Shown piece by piece: positions 45,464-53,971 of a DNA stretch of 64,000 nucleotides (within the stretch, counting starts at the first letter, position 1; each line of letters begins with the position of its first letter). The DNA comes from Aldersonia sp. NBC_00410. GTDB taxonomy: Bacteria; Actinomycetota; Actinomycetes; Mycobacteriales; Mycobacteriaceae. The position numbers were made by a program, and so were the translations under genes. The DNA is taken from contig NZ_JAPENM010000006.1 of NCBI RefSeq assembly GCF_026342035.1, positions 310,001 through 374,000 on the forward strand. Direction: 5' to 3'. The notes under the pieces were generated by a model. It was not told the DNA's origin. It did not search any database and saw only the letters and a list, made by a program, of their open reading frames with translations.

Positions 45464-45773
45464 GTTTCTGGTGGACCCTTCTGTCGCATGCATGTCTGGG
45501 AGTGGTTGGAGAAGAACGCTTTTCCTACACCCAGCGGGACCTGGGGGCGGTCGTGGCGATCAACCGGGGTAACAGTGCGCCGAGGTTGTGACGGATCGGC
45601 ATCGCAACGGTTGCCGGAACTTGAACAACTCATGACCGTCTGTGCTTGCCTTGTGATAGCTCGGGCAATCCGGGCACGCGGTCGGAGTTCCGCACCGCGC
45701 GCAGGGGGGTTGTCATTCGGAAAATGAATAACAGGTGTCCGGAGAGCAAACTGTTTCCTGAGATGATTTACCG
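45464..45773. other. Divergent intergenic region, 310 bases
   Basis: No gene is visible. The stretch should hold the promoters of the secreted-protein gene on the minus strand and of the small helical protein on the plus strand. An AT-rich patch lies near 45715-45765. I saw no convincing palindrome or RNA structure. Confidence 0.5.
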
Positions 45774-45977
45774 GTGAAGCTTTCTTTCAACGAGGCACGG
45801 ATGATGGCGGTGGTTGTGGAGCGGCTCGCCGGCCGATATCCGCAGATACCGCTTGCCGAAGTCGCGCACGTAGTCGACGATGTGTACGCGAAATTCGCCT
45901 CGTCGCCGGTCCGGGATTACATCCCGATGCTCGTCGAGCGGCACGCCGAGCACGAGCTCGCCGCCCGCGAAGGGTGA
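45774..45977 (+). CDS. Three-helix-bundle dimerization-domain protein
   Basis: Protein of 67 residues, mostly helical, with the pattern VVVERLAGRYPQIPL, VVDDVYAKF and RDYIPMLVERHAEHEL. This matches the small three-helix-bundle (DUF3562-like) dimerization proteins seen in actinobacteria, which may bind partners or nucleic acid. It starts at GTG 45774. It precedes the sigma factor gene by 111 bases. No function is established. Confidence 0.72.
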   Translation: MKLSFNEARMMAVVVERLAGRYPQIPLAEVAHVVDDVYAKFASSPVRDYIPMLVERHAEHELAAREG

Positions 45978-46004
45978 TCCGGACAAAATTAGGTAACAAA
46001 AGTT

Positions 46005-46049
46005 TGTGAAATGCCTGTGCACGCGGGCCCTCCATGGTGTGAAATGCCT
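46005..46049 (+). promoter_or_regulatory. 12-bp direct repeat upstream of the sigma factor gene
   Basis: TGTGAAATGCCT occurs at 46005-46016 and 46038-46049, 33 bases apart or about three helical turns. It lies 40-84 bases before the GTG of the sigma factor gene. Two protein-binding sites or promoter elements are possible. Confidence 0.4.
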
Positions 46050-46088
46050 ACAGTCCCCTTCTCCCGGGGGCGTGGATGAGGAGCAAGT

Positions 46089-47072
46089 GTGTGGCGGCTT
46101 CAGGTCGATGACGACGCGGAAGGTGGCGTGGGTCGGTCCGATCAGCTGCTCTGGGCAGTGGAATCGCCGAGCCCGGTGGTACGGCGGCACGCGCGCGTCG
46201 AGCCGGACGAGCGAGCCGACACCACCGAACCCGACGAGCGGTCCGATGTCTTGGAACTCTTGGTTGAGGGCCGGTTTGTCGGCGCGGAACGATTGCCCGG
46301 TGAGCGCTCCGGTGTCTTGGAACTCGCCGGTGTGGGCGGGTTTGTCGGTGCGGACCGATCGCCCGGCGAGCGCTCCGAAGTCACCGGACGCGGCGGTGCA
46401 GGCCGGTTCGCCAGCGCGGACCGATTGCCGGACGAGGACGGCTCGTGGATGGCCGAACTCGAGGCCACCGTTGGCCCGGCCAGCCGGGGTGATTCTACGG
46501 CTCTCGCGCGGGTGCTCGAGATAATCCGTCCGATCGCGCTGCGCTACTGCCGCGGCAAAATCGGGCCCTACGATCGCAGCGGCGTCTCTGCCGATGATGT
46601 GGCGCAGGACATCTGTCTCGCCGTGCTGACCGCGTTACCGCGCTACCGCGACGAATCCCGTCCGTTCATGGCATTCGTCTACGGTATTGCCGGGCACAAG
46701 ATCGCCGACGTGCATCGGGCGACAGGGCGGAACAAGACCGATGCGGTGGCCGAGATGCCCGAGATGCCGTCGGTGGACAACAACCCCGAAGACAAGGTCA
46801 TCGCGTTCGAGTCCGGCCGCGAGATCGGCACACTGCTCGGCGTCCTTTCCCCGAAGGACCGCGACATCCTCGTCCTGCGAGTCGCACTCGGCATGTCGTC
46901 GGAAGAGACAGCGGAAACGATGGACACGACGCCCGGCGCGATCCGGGTCGCGCAGCACCGCGCGCTGGGTAAGCTGCGTGCGGCGCAGGCCCGGGTAGCT
47001 GCGGGCGAACCGCTCGACCCGAAGGCCGGGCGCAAGAATCGGACACGGCGACGCAAGAAGGTGGACGGCTAG
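46089..47072 (+). CDS. SigD/ShbA-type RNA polymerase sigma factor with a repeat-containing N-terminal extension
   Basis: Sigma-70 family protein. The core (about 121-327) resembles mycobacterial SigD: region 2 with SADDVAQDICLAVLTALPRY and FMAFVYGIAGHKIADVHRA, and region 4 with LSPKDRDILVLRVALGMSSEETA and a basic tail. The 120-residue N-terminal extension contains three in-frame 22-residue repeats and is absent from SigD as I know it. GTG 46089 has AGGAG five bases upstream; an ATG at 46449 would give only the core, with a weaker GAGGA. Its stop overlaps that of the threonine aldolase gene. The length of the product is uncertain. Confidence 0.82.
   Translation: MWRLQVDDDAEGGVGRSDQLLWAVESPSPVVRRHARVEPDERADTTEPDERSDVLELLVEGRFVGAERLPGERSGVLELAGVGGFVGADRSPGERSEVTGRGGAGRFASADRLPDEDGSWMAELEATVGPASRGDSTALARVLEIIRPIALRYCRGKIGPYDRSGVSADDVAQDICLAVLTALPRYRDESRPFMAFVYGIAGHKIADVHRATGRNKTDAVAEMPEMPSVDNNPEDKVIAFESGREIGTLLGVLSPKDRDILVLRVALGMSSEETAETMDTTPGAIRVAQHRALGKLRAAQARVAAGEPLDPKAGRKNRTRRRKKVDG
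46236..46433 (+). repeat. Three in-frame 66-bp tandem repeats
   Basis: Units begin at 46236, 46302 and 46368 and each encodes 22 residues starting ERS and ending near LPG/SPG/LPD. Copies 1 and 2 are the most alike, and copy 3 has diverged. A partial earlier unit may lie near 46209. The reading frame is kept through all copies. Confidence 0.8.
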
Positions 47073-48103
47073 CCGAGCAGTTCCGGATCGGCCGCGACTC
47101 GGTCGCGTACCTCGTCGATGTCGGCCGTGGACACGTCGCGGTGTGTGACGAATCGAAGCTTTCCTGCCGTGACACTGGCACCGATTCCCAGTTCCGCGAG
47201 GCGAGCGGCCGCCACCTGCGGGTGCGGTAGGTCGACCAGGACGATGTTGGTTTCGGGCACCATTGCGCCGACTCCGAGTTCGCGCAATCCCGCGGCGAGC
47301 CGGGCGGCATTGGCGTGGTCATCGGCGAGCCGGTCCATCGAGCGCAATGCAACCAGCCCGGCCGCCGCGAGCACCCCACCCTGCCTGATGCCGCCGCCGA
47401 GCATCTTCCTGATCCGGCGGGCTTCGCCGATGCGGTCGGCGTCGGATGCGAGGACCGAACCGACGGGCGCGCCGAGCCCCTTGCTCAGACACACCTGCAC
47501 GGTGTCCGCGCCCGCGGCGAGCGTGGCCGGCGAAAGCCGAAGGGCCGCGCTGGCGTTCCAGATCCGCGCGCCATCGAGGTGCACGGCGAGGCCGCTCGCC
47601 CGTGCTGCTTGGACGAGGGCGGTCCACTCGGGCGCGGGTATCACCGCGCCGCCGGCGAAGTTGTGCGTGTTTTCCAGGCACAACAGCGTGGTGGTGAGCG
47701 TGTAGTACGGGCCGGTGCCGCCGGCGACGGCACGAACGGTGGCCGGTGTCGGGCGTCCCGGGCCGCCGTCGTGCGGAAGGGCCTCGGGCATGCCGTTCGC
47801 GATCCACGCCGCGGTACCGAGTTCCGAGCCGAGCACATGCGCGTGCTCGGGCGCGAGGAACCGGTCGCCGCGGCGCAGGTGCAGCATCAGCGCGATCAGA
47901 TTGCCCATGGTGCCGCTCGGCACCCACAGCGCGGCCGGTTGGTCGAGAAGTTCGGCGACCCGCTCCTCGAGCTCGGCCATCGTCGGGTCGTGATCGAGCA
48001 CGTCGTCGCCGACGTCCGCGGCGGACATGGCTCGGCGCATCTCGTCGTCCGGAACCGTCACAGTGTCGGAACGGAGGTCGATCTTCGGTACGTGGACGGA
48101 CAT
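47069..48103 (-). CDS. Low-specificity L-threonine aldolase
   Basis: PLP-dependent beta-eliminating lyase of 344 residues that splits L-threonine or L-allo-threonine to glycine and acetaldehyde. The N-terminal DLRSDTVTVPDDEM is a hallmark, the PLP lysine is K208 in VCLSKGLGAPVGS, and HLDGARIWNA follows the family pattern. The length is normal. It converges on the sigma factor with overlapping stop codons in GCTAGC. It is probably co-directional with the oxidoreductase upstream, though 10 bases separate them. Confidence 0.92.
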   Translation of the reverse strand: MSVHVPKIDLRSDTVTVPDDEMRRAMSAADVGDDVLDHDPTMAELEERVAELLDQPAALWVPSGTMGNLIALMLHLRRGDRFLAPEHAHVLGSELGTAAWIANGMPEALPHDGGPGRPTPATVRAVAGGTGPYYTLTTTLLCLENTHNFAGGAVIPAPEWTALVQAARASGLAVHLDGARIWNASAALRLSPATLAAGADTVQVCLSKGLGAPVGSVLASDADRIGEARRIRKMLGGGIRQGGVLAAAGLVALRSMDRLADDHANAARLAAGLRELGVGAMVPETNIVLVDLPHPQVAAARLAELGIGASVTAGKLRFVTHRDVSTADIDEVRDRVAADPELLG

Positions 48104-48113
48104 CGCGGCCGGG

Positions 48114-48521
48114 TCAGTTCTGCTTCAGTGCGCCCCAGCCGTGCCAGGACTCGATCTCGATCCAGGCGCTGACCCGCGGACGGCTGCGTACCACGTAGGG
48201 CTTGCCGGTGTAGTGCTCGGAAATCCGGTCGATGTCGACGAGATCCTTGTCCTCGACCCAGTCGACGACCCGGCCCTGGATGCTCAGGTGTGTTACCCAG
48301 TCCGATGGGTCCATCGCGGTGAGACTGACCCGCGGATCGTTGCGCAGATAGGAGATGCGCTTGCGGCGGTTGTCCATGTTCACCAGTACCCGGCCATTCT
48401 CGTAGAGGTACCAGGTGGCGACCGACACCGGCTGCCCATCGGGGCGGACCGCCGTGATGGTGGCGTAGTTCGGGTGCGCGAACATCTGTGCGGCGTCGTC
48501 GGGCAGGGGCGGCTTCGGCAT
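48114..48521 (-). CDS. PPOX-class (split beta-barrel) F420- or flavin-dependent oxidoreductase
   Basis: Protein of 135 residues with the pyridoxamine-5-phosphate-oxidase-like split barrel. Seen are the N-terminal HPNYATITAVRPDG strand, NMDNRRKRI, and LRNDPRVSLTAMDP, then a C-terminal hydrophobic strand. In mycolata such proteins often use F420 or FMN. The ATG at 48521 follows GAGGTCGCCC. It lies just upstream of threonine aldolase on the same strand, with no functional link evident. Confidence 0.85.
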   Translation of the reverse strand: MPKPPLPDDAAQMFAHPNYATITAVRPDGQPVSVATWYLYENGRVLVNMDNRRKRISYLRNDPRVSLTAMDPSDWVTHLSIQGRVVDWVEDKDLVDIDRISEHYTGKPYVVRSRPRVSAWIEIESWHGWGALKQN

Positions 48522-48598
48522 GGGCGACCTCGTGGGCAGTGGTGGATTGGGCAGTGGGGTGGATCGGGCAGGGGTGGATTCGGGTATCGGTCGCGACC

Positions 48599-49783
48599 TT
48601 ACCGACTTCGCGGGCGCTGCCCGGAGGTCCGCAGCTCTTTCTCCAGCGGCGTCGGGAATGACGGCACCACCGCGGCGCCTTCGAGCCGCGGGTGCAGCAA
48701 GGCCGCGGCGCGGTCCACCGCGCGAGCCGCGGCCTTTCCGCGATCGGCGAGCAGTCCGGTGACGATCGACCCGTCCGAACGCACCGACCACGCGCCGATG
48801 ATCTCGCCGCCCCACCAGATCGTCGGGCCGATGTTGCCGTTGCGGTCGAACAGCGGTTGCCAATTTTCGGGTAGGTACCAGTCGCGCTGCTTCCATCCCA
48901 TCGCGGTCGGATCCAGCGCAGGCAGCAAAGTCGCAGTGGGCTTGCCGGGTTCGTCCGGGACGGTGTCGTCGGCGAGGACGAGCCCGCACCCCACGTCGAC
49001 GGTGTCGAGGGCGGCGAGCGCCTTGCGGGTGGTGCCGAGCGCCCATCCCGTCCACCAGGCGATGTCGGTCTCCGTCGCCGGGCCGAATCGGCGTAGATAC
49101 AGCTGCACCAGCCGCGCCTTCGCATCCACGACCGGTGGGATGCCGTCGGGCCACCAACGCATGCCGGGTTCCCAGGTATGGGCGCGCGAGGTCCAGCCGC
49201 CCCGCGGCTCGGCGCGCACCAGCAGGCTCCGTGCCCCCAACGTCACGAGAACCTGAGTTGTGATGTTGCGCTTGATATCCCACTTCTTGTCTGTGGTGGG
49301 CAGTAAGGCGGTGCGCAGCCGCGGCTCGTCGTTGGACAGCTGCGCGGCCGATGCTGCACCGCGGGCGAGGATTGCCCGCTCCACCGAGGCTTCGACCGAA
49401 GTCAGCCAGGTTTCGAGATCGTCGGGGAGTTCGGGATCGGTGGGCACGGTACGCAGCTGGGTGAGCAGGCGGGTGCGTTGTTGCGCGGCGATGTCGAGCG
49501 CGGCCGCGTGATGGATGACCGGGACCGTCGCGGCGGGCACGACGAACAGTGTCCGGCGCATGGCCAGCATGCGGACCAGACTGCGCTCTTCGTGCAACGC
49601 GTGCCCCACGTCGGCGAGGGCGGCGCTCGCGCATCGAGCGAGCACCGATAGGTACACCGATGCCGGCTCGGTCGCGTGCAGCACCACGACACCGGACGCC
49701 GCCTCGACCGGACCACTCGCGGTGCCGCCCAGGTGATGCCGCGCGACCAACCGGGCTCGTCGGTGCGCGGTCGAGAACTCCAT
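48599..49783 (-). CDS. Winged-helix DNA-binding protein (HTH_42/AlkZ-like)
   Basis: Protein of 394 residues in the winged-helix family that includes the DNA glycosylase AlkZ/YcaQ. It begins with EFSTAHRRARLVARHHLGG, contains RRTLFVVPAATVPVIHHA near residue 90, and later has the WWGGEIIGAWSV and DRTA-like segments of the family. The diagnostic catalytic QxQ of AlkZ is not clearly visible, so glycosylase activity is unproven. It is divergent from the isochorismatase-like gene. DNA repair of bulky or crosslinked bases is a possibility. Confidence 0.8.
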   Translation of the reverse strand: MEFSTAHRRARLVARHHLGGTASGPVEAASGVVVLHATEPASVYLSVLARCASAALADVGHALHEERSLVRMLAMRRTLFVVPAATVPVIHHAAALDIAAQQRTRLLTQLRTVPTDPELPDDLETWLTSVEASVERAILARGAASAAQLSNDEPRLRTALLPTTDKKWDIKRNITTQVLVTLGARSLLVRAEPRGGWTSRAHTWEPGMRWWPDGIPPVVDAKARLVQLYLRRFGPATETDIAWWTGWALGTTRKALAALDTVDVGCGLVLADDTVPDEPGKPTATLLPALDPTAMGWKQRDWYLPENWQPLFDRNGNIGPTIWWGGEIIGAWSVRSDGSIVTGLLADRGKAAARAVDRAAALLHPRLEGAAVVPSFPTPLEKELRTSGQRPRSR

Positions 49784-49851
49784 GGACCATTGCTACCAGG
49801 CCTGGACGACACGTCGACTGCGGCGATCGGTAGCAGAGCTAAAGTTTTGTC

Positions 49852-50433
49852 ATGACTGTCAGCGCCGTGGATCCCCGGATCGCCCTCGTCGTCATCGACC
49901 TGCAGGACGGCGTCGTCGCCGGACCGGTCGCGCCGATTCCCGCGTCCGATGTCGTCGCCCGCTCCGTTTCGCTCGCGGAGACCTTCCGGGCGCACGGTGC
50001 ACCGGTCGTGCTGGTCCGGGTCTCGTTCGCCACCGACGGCGCCGATGCGGTGCCCGGGCGGATCGGAGCGGGCCGCGGGAGCAGGCCGCGGCCCGCGGGC
50101 TGGGATCGCATCGTCGACGAATTATCCGGCGAGCCAAGCGATATCGTCGTCACCAAGCGCAACTGGGGCGCGTTCTACGGCACCGACCTCGATCTGCAGC
50201 TACGCCGCCGCGGGGTCACCCAGATCGTGCTCACCGGCATTGCCACCAGCATCGGGGTCGAGTCGACCGCCCGCGCCGCGCACGAGCACGGGTACCACGT
50301 CACGATCGCCGCCGACGCGGTCAGCGATCTCAACGAGTCCGCGCACCGCAACAGTCTCGACTGGGTCTTCCCGATGCTCGGCGAATGCGGCACCACCGCG
50401 GAGATCATCGAACTGTTCGAGAAGACGCGTTAA
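49852..50433 (+). CDS. Isochorismatase-family hydrolase without the catalytic Cys
   Basis: Isochorismatase-fold hydrolase of 193 residues. The Asp of the usual triad is in VVIDLQDG and the Lys in TKRNWGAF. The position of the Cys nucleophile, normally in a TxxCV turn, reads ATSIGVEST, so Gly takes its place. Isochorismatase itself and several uncharacterised homologues also lack this Cys, so activity is possible but not amidase-like. It converges on the Nudix gene, with stop codons overlapping in TTAA. Confidence 0.87.
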   Translation: MTVSAVDPRIALVVIDLQDGVVAGPVAPIPASDVVARSVSLAETFRAHGAPVVLVRVSFATDGADAVPGRIGAGRGSRPRPAGWDRIVDELSGEPSDIVVTKRNWGAFYGTDLDLQLRRRGVTQIVLTGIATSIGVESTARAAHEHGYHVTIAADAVSDLNESAHRNSLDWVFPMLGECGTTAEIIELFEKTR

Positions 50434-50906
50434 CCCGGCTCGTCCGCGATCAGCGCGCGCAGCGCGGCGAGCACGGGCCGCTGACCTTTCACGAGCTTGA
50501 CCTCGGCGACGTCGCTCGGGAACCACTGCGCGTCGTCGACCTCGGGGAAGCTCTGCCGCCGGCCCGACCGTGGTGGCCACTCCAACTCGAACGTGTTGCT
50601 CTGCACGAACCCGAGATCGCCGGTGTACGGCGCGGCGAAGACCATGATCGTCTTCCGCGAGGACTGGCGGAACTCGCCGAGCAGTCGGTAGTCGAGCGCC
50701 GGAGCCGGCACGCCGATTTCCTCTTCGAACTCACGCCGTGCCACGGCATGCGGATCCTCGCCCTCGTCGTATTCCCCTTTCGGGATCGACCATGCGGCCT
50801 CGTCCTTGCCCGACCAGAACGGCCCGCCCATGTGGGCGAGGAACACGGCGACCCCTTCCGGATCGGCCTGCCGGTACAGCAGAATTCCGGCGCTCGTGGT
50901 CGGCAT
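50430..50906 (-). CDS. Nudix hydrolase
   Basis: Nudix protein of 158 residues. The Nudix box is complete (GEYDEGEDPHAVARREFEEEIG) and binds divalent metal for pyrophosphate hydrolysis. The N-terminal AGILLYR, AHMGGPFW and AAWSIPKGEYD regions resemble diadenosine polyphosphate-type or general housecleaning enzymes. The ATG at 50906 follows AAGGGCC. It is convergent with the isochorismatase-like gene. The substrate is unknown. Confidence 0.92.
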   Translation of the reverse strand: MPTTSAGILLYRQADPEGVAVFLAHMGGPFWSGKDEAAWSIPKGEYDEGEDPHAVARREFEEEIGVPAPALDYRLLGEFRQSSRKTIMVFAAPYTGDLGFVQSNTFELEWPPRSGRRQSFPEVDDAQWFPSDVAEVKLVKGQRPVLAALRALIADEPG

Positions 50907-51025
50907 ATCGGCCCTTCGTCCAAGTGTGGTGCGACGCACGCTAGCAGGGGTTTGACGCCGTGGGCGCTGGGCTACTCCACGGGCACAGAGCTTTCGCGTC
51001 CAACGCGAGAAGGAGGAAGCAGACT

Positions 51026-51565
51026 ATGACGTCGTTCACCGTTCCAGGTCTCAGCGCCGAACAGGGTCTCACCGTGTCGAACACGCTGCAGCAGCGGCTG
51101 AGCACGTACAACGACCTGCATCTGACGCTCAAGCACATCCACTGGAACGTGGTCGGACCGAACTTCATCGGGGTGCACGAAATGATCGACCCCCAGGTGG
51201 AGACCGTGCGCGGATATGCCGATGCAGTTGCCGAACGAATCGCGGCGTTGGGCAGCGCCCCCAAGGGCACGGTTGGTGCGATCGAGAAGGATCGCGCCTG
51301 GGACGACTACTCGGTCGGACGCGACACCGCGCAGGCCCACTTGGCCGCGCTCGACGTCGTCTACGACGGGGTGATCAAGTCGAACCGCGCCGCCATCGAC
51401 CAAGTCGGTGAGATCGACAAGATCACCGAAGACCTGTTGATCGGGCAGACCGCGGAACTGGAGAAGTTCCAGTGGTTCATCAGGGCGCACCTCGAGAGTG
51501 CCGGCGGCAAGCTGGCCAACGAGGGCATTCCCACCGAGAAGGGCGCGGCCAAAGCCGCTCGGTAG
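51026..51565 (+). CDS. dps: Dps-family DNA-binding ferritin-like protein
   Basis: Protein of 179 residues of the Dps family, expected to form a dodecamer that stores iron oxide and protects DNA in stress. The ferroxidase region reads HLTLKHIHWNVVGPNFIGVHEMID, with a second Asp and Glu motif following. The C-terminus has a short basic tail (KGAAKAAR). AAGGAGGAA precedes the ATG. It is monocistronic and divergent from the Nudix gene. Induction by oxidative or starvation stress is expected from the family. Confidence 0.92.
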   Translation: MTSFTVPGLSAEQGLTVSNTLQQRLSTYNDLHLTLKHIHWNVVGPNFIGVHEMIDPQVETVRGYADAVAERIAALGSAPKGTVGAIEKDRAWDDYSVGRDTAQAHLAALDVVYDGVIKSNRAAIDQVGEIDKITEDLLIGQTAELEKFQWFIRAHLESAGGKLANEGIPTEKGAAKAAR

Positions 51566-51607
51566 GGAATCAGGAGGGAGCGGAACCGCTGGCCGGTCGC
51601 GGTCGGG

Positions 51608-51985
51608 TCACCTCGAGACGATGGTCTCGACGGTGACCCGGTCGGGGTAGAACGCGACATGGCCGGCGATTTCGCCGACTGCCGGGTAGGGCGTCTCGTA
51701 GGTCCACACGACGTCGTCGAGGATTCCCTCCGGCGTGCTGAGCGAATAGTAGGAGCACTCACCCTTGTAGGGGCAGTAGGTCTTCGTGTCGCTGCGCTGT
51801 AGCAGTGCGGTATTCACATCCTCGAACGGAATGTATTGCACTGCAGGGTAAGCGGACTCTCGCAGGGTCAGCGCGCGATCGGAGCGGGCGACGTCGAGTT
51901 CGCCCACCCGCGCCGTCACCGTGGCCGGTGTCGGCTCGACCGAGATCGGGTGGTCGGGCCCAGGTTCGCGCCGCGTCCGTGTCAT
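51608..51985 (-). CDS. DUF427 domain protein
   Basis: Protein of 125 residues with the DUF427 beta-barrel domain. It carries YPAVQYIPFEDV, TYCPYKGECSYYSL and HVAFYPDRV, typical of this widespread but uncharacterised family. No catalytic residues are established, although the Cys pair of CPYKGEC is conserved in members I know. GGGAGG precedes the ATG. It is convergent with dps and downstream of the phosphatase/kinase gene. Confidence 0.88.
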   Translation of the reverse strand: MTRTRREPGPDHPISVEPTPATVTARVGELDVARSDRALTLRESAYPAVQYIPFEDVNTALLQRSDTKTYCPYKGECSYYSLSTPEGILDDVVWTYETPYPAVGEIAGHVAFYPDRVTVETIVSR

Positions 51986-52059
51986 CGATGCCTCCCGGTT
52001 CTTGGGGTGCCTGGCGTCATATCTCCAGCCAACCATCCGAAGCGGCCGCCGATTCCCGG

Positions 52060-53562
52060 TCAGGAGCCAGTCGGGGCAAAGACGACCAGCGCGCCCGGTT
52101 GCTTGACGAACTCGAGGCGTGCGGGGCCGTCGACGACTTCGCCGTCGTAGGCGAACGGGCCGTCCGCCGAACGCTGCACGACCACCGTCGCGCGCGTGTC
52201 CTCCCGATAGCGCGGATCTCGTTCGAGATGACCGAGGATTGCAGTAGCGACCGTGCGCAGGCCGCCGAAGAACCCATCGGCGTCCAGCACCCGTACGTCG
52301 AGCAGTCCGTCGTCGAGGCGGGTGCGCGAGTTCGGTGCGAAACCGCGTGGTGCGTAGCGACCGGAACCGAGGAAGAACAACGAGGTCCGGTGCCGCCGGC
52401 CGTCGATCAGCAAATCGAGCGGTTCGGTCCGGCGGGCCACCTTCAGCAATGCCAGCGCTGCCGCGACCGGCTTGCCGAGCCGTTTCTCGTACTTCTCCCG
52501 CGTGGTGACGAACTCCGGGTAGGCGCCGACGCTCGCGGTGTTCACCAGTACCCGGCCGGCGACCCGCGTGACATCGACGCGCAGGGCATGACCTGCGCGC
52601 ACCGCGGCGAGTGCGGTCCGTGGATCTTCGATGCCCACGTCGGCGGCGAAATGGTTGAACGTTCCGCCGCACAGCACGAGGAGCGGCACGTCGTGATCGA
52701 CGGCAACGCCGGCTGCGCACGCGACACTGCCGTCCCCGCCGGAGACGCCGAGGACCTCGGCCCGCTGCGCGGCCTCAACGAGCAGTTCGAGCAGGTCGCC
52801 GTCCGGCGGGACTTCGATGATTTCGGCCGCGGGAAGTTCGCGGCGAAGCAGTTCGACCGGGTCGGGTCCAGCGCCGACACCCGACGAGGGGTTGATCACG
52901 GCGACCACGCCGGCACCGTCCGGACGCGGTGGCTGCGGCGCAGGCTCGGCGACCGGCCCGTCCGGCTCGGGCTCGGGCGTGCGAACGATCCGGTTGACGC
53001 CTATCGCGACCGCCCCGCCGAGTGCGATCCCGGCGAGCACATCGCCTGGATAGTGCACGCCGGTGTAGATGCGGCTATAGGCGACCGCGCCGGCCAGCAG
53101 TCCGATCGGCACCGCGAGTTCGGGCACCTCCCGGCCCACCGAGAAGGCGAACGCCGCGGCCGAGGCCGAATGGCCGGACGGGAACGAGGGTGAGGTGGGA
53201 ATGCGCCGGGCCAGCCGCGCGAGCGGTACCCGCGACCGATCCGGGCGGTCGCGCGGAAGTAGCTGCTTGGCAACGAAATTCGCAGTGAAACTGGTGGCGG
53301 CGATGGACAGCAATCCGCGGCGCGCGGCGTGGGTCAGCCGTGGGTTGTTCGACGCGATGAGTGCCGCCGCAACCGACGCCCACAACACCGAATGGTCGGC
53401 CGTGCGGGTGAGCCGTGGCAATGTCGCGTCGAGCAGCGGACTGTGCGAACTGCTGACCCGGTCGAACGCCTGCATGTCCAGTTCCTGCAGTCGACGAAGC
53501 ACCTCGCGGAGCCGCCGTGCAGGCTCGTCGCGGCGGTTCGCCCGCTTCGTCAGCCGTTGCAT
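52060..53562 (-). CDS. PAP2 phosphatase-diacylglycerol kinase fusion
   Basis: Protein of 500 residues joining two lipid enzymes. The N-terminal half is a PAP2 phosphatase with KQLLPRDRP (about 99-107), PSGH (128-131) and SRIYTGVHYPGD (163-174). After an acidic/Pro linker (195-217), a diacylglycerol-kinase domain shows NPSSG (224-228), GGDGS (275-279) and GGTFNHFA. The fusion has opposing phosphatase and kinase functions on a membrane lipid. The start has no strong ribosome-binding site. This fused arrangement is known in actinobacteria; its lipid is unknown. Confidence 0.9.
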   Translation of the reverse strand: MQRLTKRANRRDEPARRLREVLRRLQELDMQAFDRVSSSHSPLLDATLPRLTRTADHSVLWASVAAALIASNNPRLTHAARRGLLSIAATSFTANFVAKQLLPRDRPDRSRVPLARLARRIPTSPSFPSGHSASAAAFAFSVGREVPELAVPIGLLAGAVAYSRIYTGVHYPGDVLAGIALGGAVAIGVNRIVRTPEPEPDGPVAEPAPQPPRPDGAGVVAVINPSSGVGAGPDPVELLRRELPAAEIIEVPPDGDLLELLVEAAQRAEVLGVSGGDGSVACAAGVAVDHDVPLLVLCGGTFNHFAADVGIEDPRTALAAVRAGHALRVDVTRVAGRVLVNTASVGAYPEFVTTREKYEKRLGKPVAAALALLKVARRTEPLDLLIDGRRHRTSLFFLGSGRYAPRGFAPNSRTRLDDGLLDVRVLDADGFFGGLRTVATAILGHLERDPRYREDTRATVVVQRSADGPFAYDGEVVDGPARLEFVKQPGALVVFAPTGS

Positions 53563-53600
53563 CCAGACAGCCTAGCCATTGGTAGCGAGACCGCTCGGGC

Positions 53601-53960
53601 TCACCGGATGCCGTCCCAGACCGCACGCAGCGCGGGGTGCGGGTTGGTGACGACGCTGGATTCGTCGTCGAAGCGAATGAGCGTGCGTTCGTCGTCATAG
53701 GGTGGCCAGCCGGGGTCGCACGAACGACACCCAGGCGCGGTGCATCGCGTCGGCGACGTGCTGCGGTGGCGTGGGCCCGGTCAGCGCGGCACCGTTCGGA
53801 TCGGCCAGATTGTCGAACACGAAACCCAGCTCGAGGCTGAGCGTTGCGCCTAGTGCGCCCGTCGAACTGCGGGGTCCGCCAGCCGAACTCGTACACGGTC
53901 GCGCGCGAACGCTTCGCGGGCGTCGGCCCGTAGCCGGTGGCGTCACGGATACCGGATCAG
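53601..53960 (-). pseudogene. 3' remnant of a type-B carboxylesterase
   Basis: Three frames together give the C-terminal end of a carboxylesterase. VYEFGWRTPQFDG is in one, then LGATLSLELGFVFDNL and PTPPQHVADAMHRAW in a second, and WPPYDDERTLIRFDDES to the stop at 53601 in a third. At least two frameshifts and loss of the catalytic N-terminal part are needed to explain this. It is a decayed gene that probably once spanned more than 1 kb. Confidence 0.78.
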
Positions 53961-53971
53961 GCGGTGGCGGG

